Below are positions 52,152 to 63,500 of a stretch of 64,000 bases of DNA, in pieces. The notes under the pieces are model-generated. The model saw only the letters and a list, made by a program, of their open reading frames with translations. It had not been told where the DNA came from and searched no databases. Source of the DNA: Antedon mediterranea. Lineage: Eukaryota > Echinodermata > Crinoidea > Comatulida > Antedonidae. Position numbers and translations under genes: made by a program. The DNA is taken from the NCBI RefSeq assembly GCF_964355755.1, contig NC_092675.1, forward strand, positions 14,213,312-14,277,311. The letters run 5' to 3'. The first letter of the stretch is position 1, and each line of letters opens with the position of its first letter.

Positions 52152-54859
52152 TTTAGACCATTTTGTGATTTTTGAAAAAACTTGTTAACATAAAAACACC
52201 AAAGTGCTTAGAATAGCTTCAAATCACATTTGGAGACGTTTTAGACCATTTTGTGATTTTCGAAAAAACTTGTTAACATAAAAACACCAAAGTGCTTAGA
52301 ATAGCTTCAAATCGCATTTGGAAACGTTTTAGACCATTTTGTGATTTTCGAAAAAACTTGTTAACATAAAAACACGAAAGTGCTTAGAATCACATTATAA
52401 ACCGTTTTAGACCATTTTGAGCATTTCGATAACAATTTTCACACAAAAACATCAAAGAGCACAAAATAGCTTAATATCGTATTTAAAAATGTTTTAGACC
52501 ATTTTGAGCATTTAGATAAAACTTTTAAACACAAAACACCAAAGTGCTTAGAATAGCTTCAAATCGCATTTGGAGACGTTTTAGACCATTTTGTGATTTT
52601 TGAAAAAACTTGTTAACATAAAAACACCAAAGTGCTTAGAATAGCTTCAAATCACATTTGGAGATGTTTTAGACCATTTTGTGATTTTTGAAAAAACTTG
52701 TTAACATAAAAACACGAAAGTGCTTAGAATAGCTTCAAATCGCATTTGGAAACGTTTTAGACCATTTTGTGATTTTCGACAAAACTTGTTAACATAAAAA
52801 CACGAAAGTGCTTAGAATCAAATTATAAACCGTTTTAGACCATTTTGAGCATTTCGAAAACAATTTTCACACAAAAACATCAAAGAGCACAAAATAGCTT
52901 AATATCGTATTTAAAAACGTTTTAGACCATTTTGAGCATTTCGACAAAACTTGTTAACATAAAAACACCAAAGTGCTTAGAATCACATTATAAACCGTTT
53001 TAGACCATTTTGAGCATTTCGATAACACTTTTCACACAAAAACATCAAAGAGCACAAAATAGCTTAATATCGTATTTAAAAACGTTTTAGACCATTTTGA
53101 GCATTTAGACAAAACTTTTTCACACAAAACACCAAAGTGCTTAGAATAGCTTCAAATCGAATTTGGAGACGTTTTAGAACATTTTGTGTTTTTCGGAAAA
53201 AACTGTTAACATAAAAACACGAAAGTGCTTAGAATAGCTTCAAATCGCATTTGGAGACGTTTTAGAACATTTTGTGTTCTTCGAAAAAACCTGTTAACAT
53301 AAAAACACCAAAGTGCTTAGAATAGCTTCAAATCGCATTTGGAGACGTTTTAGACCATTTTGTGATTTTCGAAAAAACTTGTTAACATAAAAACACCAAA
53401 GTGCTTAGAATAGCTTCAAATCACATTTGGAGACGTTTTAGACCATTTTGTGATTTTCGAAAAAACTTGTTAACATAAAAACACCAAAGTGCTTAGAATA
53501 GCGTCAAATCGTATTTGGAGACGTTTTAGACCATTTTGTGATTTTCGAAAAAACTTGTTAACATAAAAACACCAAAGTGCTTAGAATAGCTTCAAATCGC
53601 ATTTGGAGACGTCCATTTTGTGCATTTCGATGAAACTTGGTTACACAAAAACATCAAAGTGCTTAAAATCACATTATAAATCGTTTTAGACCATTTTGAG
53701 CATTTCGACAAAACTTTTTCACACAAAATACCAAAGTGCTTAGAATAGCTTCAAATCGCATTTGGAGACGTTTTAGACCATTTTGTGATTTTCGAAAAAA
53801 CTTTTTAACATAAAAACATCAAAGTGTACAGAATAGCTTCAAATCGCATTTGGAGACGTTTTAGACCAATTTGTGATTTTCGAAAAAACTTATTAACATA
53901 AAAATACCAAAGTGTTTAGAATAGCTTAAAATCGCATTTGGAGACGTTTTAGACCATTTTGTGATTTTCGAAAAAACTTGTTAACATAAAAACACCAAAG
54001 TGCTTAGAATAGCTTCAAATCGCATTTGGAGACGTTTTAGACCATTTTGTGATTTTTTAAAAAACTTGTTAACATAAAAACACCAAAGTGCTTAGAATAG
54101 CTTCAAATCGTATTTGGAGACGTTTTAGACCATTTTGTGATTTTCGAAAAAACTTGTTAACATAAAAACACCAAAGTGCTTAGAATTGCTTCAAATCGCA
54201 TTTGGAGACGTTTTAGACCATTTTGTGCATTTCGATGAAACTTGGTTACACAAAAACATCAAAGTGCTTAAAATCACATTATAAACCATTTTAGACCATT
54301 TTGAGCATTTCGATAACACTTTTCACACAAAAACATCAAAGAGCACAAAATAGCTTAATATCGTATTTAAAAACGTTTTAGACCATTTTGAGCATTTCGA
54401 CAAAACTTTTTCACACAAAACACCAAAGTGCTTAGAATAGCTTCAAATCGCATTTGGAGACGTTTTAGACCATTTTGTGATTTTCGAAAAAACTTGTTAA
54501 CATAAAAACATCAAAGTGTACAGAATAACTTCAAATCGCATTTGGAGACCGTTTTAGGCCAATTTGTGATTTTCGAAAAAACTTGTTAACCTAAAAATAC
54601 CAAAGTGTTTAGAATAGCTTCAAATCGCATTTGGAGACGTTTTAGACCATTTTGTGATTTTCGAAAAAACTTGTTAACATAAAAACACCAAAGTGCTTAG
54701 AATAGCTTCAAATCGCATTTGGAGACATTTTAGACCAATTTGTGATTTTTGAAAAAACTTGTTAACATAAAAACACCAAAGTGCTCACGGCTGTTTCAGA
54801 GCGACATAAAGTAGTGAGCCCTCTATCGGTAAAAGTTAAATATTTTCGAAATTGAGAGC

Positions 54860-57480
54860 GCTATACAAACGCGGAAACGATTTGTTTTTATTTAGCGAAA
54901 ATAATTACATCATATTTAATCAACGAATCAGAAGCCTTTGGTTGTTGAAATCGTTGAGATTTCTTATGAATATTCATTAGGAATGTCCTGGTTGTTGTGG
55001 GAATCGATTTTGAGACACGAAGCTTGAATACTTTGGTCGTGGTGAGTAGTTGAAATAATGAGATATTTTAATAGTTTTTTTGTTGCTTTTTGTTATGATT
55101 ACGGCAAAAATTGCACCACGTGTCTGTTGAATTTTTTAAAGAACCAAAATAAACATTTTTGGGTACTTAAATAGTTGTTGAACCTCTAGAATTAAAATAG
55201 TTTTAACGGCAGATCTAGGCCCAGTTTACCACTCATTCAAAGTTTCATGGCTAAACCCACGTGTTTTACGTAGGTGGGTGGGCTTTAAACACACTAGAGC
55301 CTATACTCGGGGGACTGTTGTATCTAGTTACTATGGCCAGGATCTGTTAATTAAATAAGTTCAGGCTTTTGGTGTTCAAGAAAAATAAAAGATTTCTATT
55401 TATAATAATATACAGGCCTAGAAGCGTACTTAACAATAATTAATACATTTATTGAGCCTATATGGTACGATACGAGGTCTATATAGGTACATACTATAGA
55501 GTAGCGCCATATATTATATAGACATCGACTCAAGACTTGGCCTATTTATGTCTTGATTTATAGTCGACAAAGGCAAGGCAAAATCAATATTTTTTTTATT
55601 TTTCCATCACGCATGTTGACCCCTTGTATGCATATTCCAGCACCATCACTGCTTGCGAATTATTATTATAGCGTGCTTAAAATATTTATTAGTTTCAATT
55701 GATTGCGTACAATTTTTTTTATAGGATGAAAACCTTTATTCCTTGGACGTGTGACTTCACTTGACCTTTCACGAATGATTGCAAACTCAAAATGGAACTG
55801 TTTTATCAACTGGTGTTCATGCTTCCAATTACTAATCCATTCATAGAAGAAAGTTCCAATGAAGTCAATAGTGACTGAAAATAGACACGAGACCGGACAT
55901 ATTTCGACTTTAGTTCATCGAATTATGTAAATTTATCTAAGAAAAGATTTACGTTAAAATATAAATATTAATATTTTGAAGCTAATCTAGATTGTGATGA
56001 CATTTTATAATTATTGTTGTAGGCCTATTGTTTTTTAGTTTTAACACAAAATATTAAATTATATTTTTATTAGACTAGAGTAAATATATTATATAAAGTG
56101 ATAATATGTAATTTAAAATATACAATCAACTGGATATTGAATCAATGTTTTTGTTATTTCCAAGTCTACATCTACTTAGTATCATGCTTATCAGCCTAGG
56201 CCCATTATCTATATAAATATAGGGACATACATAGTATAGGTATACTGATACTGTACTTGATGCCTAAACAATTCATTCATTCATTCAGATAATATTTATT
56301 TAGATAATAATGAATGAATATATACAAAATAGAAAAAAGATATTAAAGTGAACATAGATAAAGCAGTAATTGGTAGTCATTATTATCATGGATCCCTTCT
56401 AGAAGTTAAAAACTTGTCTCGTAGGGACCCACAACAAAACACATTACTAAAAAATTAAAAATAACCTAGAATATATAATTATATAATTTAGGATAAAAAA
56501 TTACAGTATAATAACGTAACTAACATCTTCTTTATAAAAATTATTTAAATTATATTTCAATAGTTTCATGATAATTATAAATGAAATAACTACCGATATT
56601 GGTAAATGAAAAAAAAAAAAATATGTATACATAAATTATAATTCCAGTATATATATAGTATATACTATATATACATTATATATAGTATAGATTAAAGATT
56701 CCAATAATAAACAACAACTAATATTTTGTGTAAGACATAAATAGTAAATTAATTTCTATTATAAATAAGTCTAGCCATAAATTTCCTAAAAAATATGGCA
56801 TGTTACAAATTGTAATAATAATGAAAATAAGTATAAGACCTACTTTTATGTTCAAAACACAATTTTTGTATGTAGGCCTAATTAACAAAATGTAGGCCTA
56901 CTTCACTACTATTACTAGCCTAGGTAGGCTACTGTGACCGTGTAAGTCCACCCACCAAGCCTATCAGACCTACACAGTAGGCCTAAGAATCACAAATTGA
57001 TTAAAATAGCCATTTTATATGCTTAATTTTAACATAGTTGCAGGTTTGCCGTTAAACTGGGATTTTGCAGGTTGATAACTAAATAGTTTAAGATTACTAT
57101 TTTCTTAACAAATCTCCGAAAAAAAATTCGACGGACGAACGAGAAGACGATAAATCTGACGAAATTTCTGCCGTAAATTGAGGGCGCTTTAAATATTAAT
57201 TTCGTCGATTGTTTTGTATTGCAAGGCCTTCAAAAAAGTAGCGATATTTTTATCTACAAACACAAATTTCGTAATATGTTTATTATTTTATGTTCTTGAA
57301 AACTTAGTAAAACAAATAATATCAACAATATTAGACATTTTATTAATTATTTTAGAATTCCATGTATAAATATAAAAGCATTATTATGCATTAAGGAAGT
57401 AAACGAACTATGCAGCGTTGCTAAGTATCGGCGGTGCATGGAAACAATGAAAAAGTGTTCGAGAACACGCGGCTAGCGAA
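54860..57480. other. Transposon 4 interior, AT-rich, no gene recognised
   Basis: This is mostly AT-rich. AGGCCTA motifs occur at about 55,413, 56,023, 56,193 and repeatedly at 56,873-56,985. An inverted pair of ATTCATTC and GAATGAAT lies at about 56,269-56,320. A possible splice donor (GTGAGT, about 55,040) and an acceptor-like TTTTTTTATAG (about 55,714-55,724) exist, but the sequences they would join are interrupted by stops in every frame, so I do not call a gene. Confidence 0.5.
56642..56692. repeat. AT dinucleotide-like palindrome
   Basis: This is an imperfect TATA-rich palindrome (TATATATAGTATATACTATATATA core) that could extrude a hairpin or simply be a degenerate AT microsatellite. 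No function is implied. Confidence 0.6.
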
Positions 57481-57542
57481 TAAAAGGAAAAGCGCGTTGT
57501 AAACACTTAGTGTCGCGCATTACGTGCATTGAAACAGCCGTG

Positions 57543-60500
57543 TGCTTACAATAGCTTCAAATCGTATTTGGAGACGTTTTAGACCATTTTGTGATTTTCG
57601 AAAAAACTTGTTAACATAAAAACACCAAAGTACTTAGAATAGCTTCAAATCGCATTTGGAGACGTTTTAGACCATTTTGTGCATTTCGATGAAACTTGGT
57701 TACACAAAAACATCAAAGTGCTTAAAATCACATTATAAACCGTTTTAGACCATTTGAGCATTTCGATAACACTTTTCACACAAAAACATCAAAGAGCACA
57801 AAATAGCTTAATATGGTATTTAAAAACGTTTTAGACCATTTTGAGCATTTCGACAAAACTTTTTCACACAAAACACCAAAGTGCTTAGAATAGCTTCAAA
57901 TCGCATATGGAGACGTTTTAGACCAATTTGTGCATTTCAATGAAACTTGGTTACACAAAAACATCAAAGTGCTTAAAATCACATTATAAATCGTTTTAGA
58001 CCATTTTGAGCATTTTGATAACACTTTTCACACAAAAACATCAAAGAGCATAAAATAGCTTAATATCGTATTTAAAAACGTTTTAGACCATTTTGAGCAT
58101 TTCGACAAAACTTGTTAACATAAAAACACCAAAGTGCTTAGAATAGCGTCAAATCGTATTTGGAGACGTTTTAGACCATTTTGTGATTTTCGAAAAAACT
58201 TGTTAACATAAAAACACCAAAGTGCTTAGAATAGCTTCAAATCGCATTTGGAGACGTTTTAGACCATTTTGTGCATTTCGATGAAACTTGGTTACACAAA
58301 AACATCAAAGTGCTTAAAATCACATTATAAATCGTTTTAGACCATTTTGTTCATTTCGACAAAACTTTTTCACACAAAATACCAAAGTGCTTAGAATAGC
58401 TTCAAATCGCATTTGGAGACGTTTTAGACCATTTTGTGATTTTCGAAAAAACTTTTTAACATAAAAACACCAAAGTGCTTAGAATAGCTTCAAATCACAT
58501 TTGGAGACGTTTTAGACCATTTTGTGATTTTCGAAAAAACTTGTTAACATAAAAACACGAAAGTGCTTAGAATAGCTTCAAATCGCATTTGGAAGCGTTT
58601 TAGACCATTTTGTGATTTTCGAAAAAAATTGTTAACATAAAAACACCAAAGTGCTTAGAATCACATTATAAACCGTTTTAGACCATTTTGAGCATTTCGA
58701 TAACACTTTTCTCACAAAAACATCAAAGAGCACAAAATAGCTTAATATCGTATTTAAAAACGTTTTAGACCATTTTGAGCATTTAGACAAAACTTTTTCA
58801 CACAAAACACCAAAGTGCTTAGAATAGCTTCAAATCGCATTTGGAGACGTTTTAGAACATTTTGTGTTTTTCGAAAAAAACTGTTAACATAAAAACACCA
58901 AAGTGCTTAGAATAGCTTCAAATCGCATTTGGAGACGTTTTAGAACATTTTGTGTTTTTCGAAAAAACCTGTTAACATAAAAACACCAAAGTGCTTAGAA
59001 TAGCTTCAAATCGCATTTGGAGACGTTCTAGACCATTTTGTGATTTTTGAAAAAACTTGTTAACATAAAAACACCAAAGTTCTTAGAATAGCTTCAAATC
59101 GCATTTGGAGACGTTTTAGACCATTTTGTGATTTTCGAAAAATCTTGTTAACATAAAAACACCAAAGTGCTTAGAATAGCGTCAAATCGTATTTGGAGAC
59201 GTTTTAGACCATTTTGTGATTTTCGAAAAAACTTGTTAACATAAAAACACCAAAGTGCTTAGAATAGCTTCAAATCGCATTTGGAGACGTTTTAGACCAT
59301 TTTGTGATTTTCGAAAAAACTTGGTTACACAAAAACATCAAAGTGCTTAAAATCACATTATAAACCGTTTTAGACCATTTTGAGCATTTCGATAACACTT
59401 TTCACACAAAAACATCATAGAGCAAAAAATAGCTTAATATCGTATTTAAAAACGTTTTAGACCATTTTGAGCATTTCGACAAAACTTGTTAACATAAAAA
59501 CACCAAAGTGCTTAGAATGGCTTCAATCGCATTTGGAGACGCTTTAGACCATTTTGTGATTTTCGAAAAAAATTGTTAACATAAAAACCCCAAAGTGCTT
59601 AGAATCACATTATAAACCGTTTTAGACCATTTTGAGCATTTCGATAACAATTTTCACACAAAAACATCAAAGAGCACAAAATAGCTTAATATCGTATTTA
59701 AAAATGTTTTAGACCATTTTGAGCATTTAGAAAAAACTTTTTCACACAAAACACCAAAGTGCTTAGAATAGCTTCAAATCGTATTTGGAGACGTTTTAGA
59801 CCATTTTGAGATTTTCGAAAAAACTTGGTTACACAAAAATATCAAAGTGCTTAAAATCACATTATAAACCGTTTTAGACCATTTTGAGCATTTCGATAAC
59901 ACTTTTCACACAAAAACATCAAAGAGCACAAAATAGCTTAATATCGTATTTAAAAACGTTTTAGACCATTTTGAGCATTTCGACAAAACTTTTTCACACA
60001 AAACACCAAAGTGCTTAGAATAGCTTCAAATCGCATTTGGAGACGTTTTAGACCAATTTGTGCATTTCGATGAAACTTGGTTACACAAAAACATCAAAGT
60101 GCTTAAAATCACATTATAAATCGTTTTAGACCATTTTGAGCATTTCGATAACACTTTTCACACAAAAACATCAAAGAGCACAAAATAGCTTAATATCTTA
60201 TTTAAAAACGTTTTAGACCATTTTGAGCATTTAGACAAAACTTTTTCACACAAAACACCAAAGTGCTTAGAATAGCTTCAAATCGCATTTGGAGACGTTT
60301 TAGACTATTTTGTGATTTTCAAAAAAACTTGTTAACATAAAAACACCAAAGTGCTTAGAATAGCTTCAAATCGTATTTGGAGACGTTTTAGACCATTTTG
60401 TGATTTTCGAAAAAACTTGTTAACATAAAAATACGAAAGTGCTTAGAATAGCTTCAAATCGCATTTGGAAACGTTTTAGACCATTTTGTGATTTTCGAAA

Positions 60501-63500
60501 AAACTTATCAACATAAAAACACCAAAGGGTTTAGAATAGCTTCAAATCGCATTTGGAGACGTTTTAGACCATTTTGTGATTTTCGAAAAAACTTGTTAAC
60601 ATAAAAACACGAAAGTGCTTAGAATAGCTTCAAATCGCATTTGGAAACGTTTTAGACCATTTTGTGATTTTCGAAAAAACTTGTTAACATAAAAACATGA
60701 AAGTGCTTAGAATAGCTTCAAATCGCATTTGGAGACGTTTTAGACCATTTTGTGATTTTCGAAAAAAATTGTTAACATAAAAACACGAAAGTGCTTAGAA
60801 TAGCTTCAAATCGCATTTGGAAACGTTTTAGACCATTTTGTGATTTTCGAAAAAAATTGTTAACATAAAAACACCAAAGTGCTTAGAATCACATTATAAA
60901 CCGTTTTAGACCATTTTGAGCATTTCGATAACAATTTTCACACAAAAACATCAAAGAGCACAAAATAGCTTAATATCGTATTTAAAAATGTTTTAGACCA
61001 TTTTGAGCATTTAGATAAAACTTTTTCACACAAAACACCAAAGTGCTTAGAATAGCTTCAAATCGCATTTGGAGACGTTTTAGACCATTTTGTGATTTTT
61101 GAAAAAACTTTTTAACATAAAAACACCAAAGTGCTTAGAATAGCTTCAAATCACGTTTGGAGACGTTTTAGACCATTTTGTGATTTTCGAAAAAACTTGT
61201 TAACATAAAAACACCAAAGTGCTTAGAATAGCTTCAAATCGCATTTGGAGACGTTTTAGACCATTTTGTGCATTTCGATGAAACTTGGTTACACAAAAAC
61301 ATCAAAGTGCTTAAAATCACATTATAAATCGTTTTAGACCATTTTGAGCATTTCGACAAAACTTTTTCACACAAAATACCAAAGTGCTTAGAATAGCTTC
61401 AAATCGCATTTGGAGACGTTTTAGACCATTTTGTGATTTTCGAAAAAACTTGTTAACATAAAAACACCAAAGTGCTTAGAATAGCTTCAAATCACATTTG
61501 GAGACGTTTTAGACCATTTTGTGATTTTCGAAAAAACTTTTTAACATAAAAACACGAAAGTGCTTAGAATAGCTTCAAATCGCATTTGGAGACGTTTTAG
61601 ACCAATTTGTGATTTTCGAAAAAACTTATTAACATAAAAATACCAAAGTGCTTAGAATCACATTATAAACCGTTTTAGACCATTTTGAGCATTTCGATAA
61701 CAATTTTCACACAAAAACATCAAAGAGCACAAAATAGCTTAATATCGTATTTAAAAATGTTTTAGACCATTTTGAGCATTTAGATAAAACTTTTTCACAC
61801 AAAACACCAAAGTGCTTAGAATAGCTTCAAATCGCATTTGGAGACGTTTTAGACCATTTTGTGATTTTTGAAAAAACTTGTTAACATAAAAACACCAAAG
61901 TGCTTAGAATAGCTTCAAATCACATTTGGAGACGTTTTAGACCATTTTGTGATTTTCGAAAAAACATGTTAACATAAAAACACGAAAGTGCTTAGAATAG
62001 CTTCAAATCGCATTTGGAAACGTTTTAGACCATTTTGTGATTTTCGAAAAAACTTGTTAACATAAAAACACGAAAGTGCTTAGAATAGCTTCAAATCGCA
62101 TTTGGAAACGTTTTAGACCATTTTGTGATTTTCGAAAAAAATTGTTAACATAAAAACACCAAAGTGCTTAGAATCACATTATAAACCGTTTTAGACCATT
62201 TTGAGCATTTCGATAACAATTTTCACACAAAAACATCAAAGAGCACAAAATAGCTTAATATCGTATTTAAAAATGTTTTAGACCATTTTGAGCATTTAGA
62301 TAAAACTTTTTCACACAAAACACCAAAGTGCTTAGAATAGCTTCAAATCGCATTTGGAGACGTTTTAGACCATTTTGTGATTTTTGAAAAAACTTGTTAA
62401 CATAAAAACACCAAAGTGCTTAGAATAGCTTCAAATCACATTTGAAGATGTTTTAGACCATTTTGTGATTTTTGAAAAAACTTGTTAACATAAAAACACA
62501 AAAGTGCTTAGAATAGCTTCAAATCACATTTGGAGACGTTTTAGACTATTTTGTGATTTTTGAAAAAACTTGTTAACATAAAAACACGAAAGTGCTTAGA
62601 ATAGCTTCAAATCGCATTTGGAAACGTTTTAGACCATTTTGTGATTTTCGAAAAAGATTTTTAACATAAAAACACCAAAGTGCTTAGAATCACATTATAA
62701 ACCGTTTTAGACCATTTTGAGCATTTCGATAACAATTTTCACACAAAAACATCAAAGAGCACAAAATAGCTTAATATCGTATTTAAAAATGTTTTAGACC
62801 ATTTTGAGCATTTAGATAAAACTTTTTCACACAAAACACCAAAGTGCTTAGAATAGCTTCAAATCGCATTTGGAGACGGTTTAGACCATTTTGTGATTTT
62901 GAAAAAACTTGTTAAACATAAAAACACCAAAGTGCTTAGAATAGCTTCAAATCGCATTTGGAGACGTTTTAGACCATTTTGTGATTTTCGAAAAAACTTG
63001 TTAACATAAAAACACCAAAGTGCTTAGAATAGCTTCAAATCGTATTTGGAGACGTTTTAGACCATTTTGAGATTTTCGAAAAAACTTGGTTACACAAAAA
63101 GATCAAAGTGCTTAAAATCACATTATAAACCGTTTTAGACCATTTTGAGCATTTCGATAACACTTTTCACACAAAAACATCAAAGAGCACAAAATAGCTT
63201 AATATCGTATTTAAAAACGTTTTAGACCATTTTGAGCATTTAGACAAAACTTTTTCACACAAAACACCAAAGTGCTTAGAATAGCTTCAAATCGCATTTG
63301 GAGACGTTTTAGACCAATTTGTGCATTTCGATGAAACTTGATTACACAAAAACATCAAAGTGCTAAAAATCACATTATAAACCGTTTTAGACCATTTTGA
63401 GCATTTCGATAACACTTTTCACACAAAAACATCAAAGACCACAAAATAGCTTAATATCGTATTTAAAAACGTTTTAGACCATTTTGAGCATTTCGACAAA

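Larger units (their letters stand above)
39552..54785 (+). repeat. Satellite array, block 4
   Basis: Same family, same orientation. It includes several recent local duplications (1027, 377 and 252 bp, annotated separately), a run of eleven or more A in one monomer near 44,264, and a monomer at about 53,611 lacking 6 bp just upstream of the conserved box. The variant segment marked by TACAGAATAACTTC occurs at 48,657 and 54,519. The block ends at the TGCT target of transposon 4. No gene is present. Confidence 0.97.
54786..57542. mobile_element. DNA transposon 4, 2.8 kb, CAC-type termini, 4-bp TGCT target duplication
   Basis: The two ends are perfect 13-bp inverted repeats, CACGGCTGTTTCA, flanked by TGCT (54,782-54,785 and 57,543-57,546). 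The intact monomer reads AGTGCTTAC. The consensus CACRGYTGTTYCA is shared with transposon 2, so they are one family with different interiors. GGGCGC/GCGCTC motifs lie near both ends (about 54,855-54,862 and 57,181-57,187). No transposase frame is present and no open frame reaches a credible length. This is a non-autonomous element, possibly derived from the same autonomous parent as transposon 2. Confidence 0.93.

Noticed and set aside
55720-55890. Possible exon after the acceptor-like TTTTTTTATAG in transposon 4
   Set aside because: All three frames close within about 30 codons and no partner exon with matching phase could be found.
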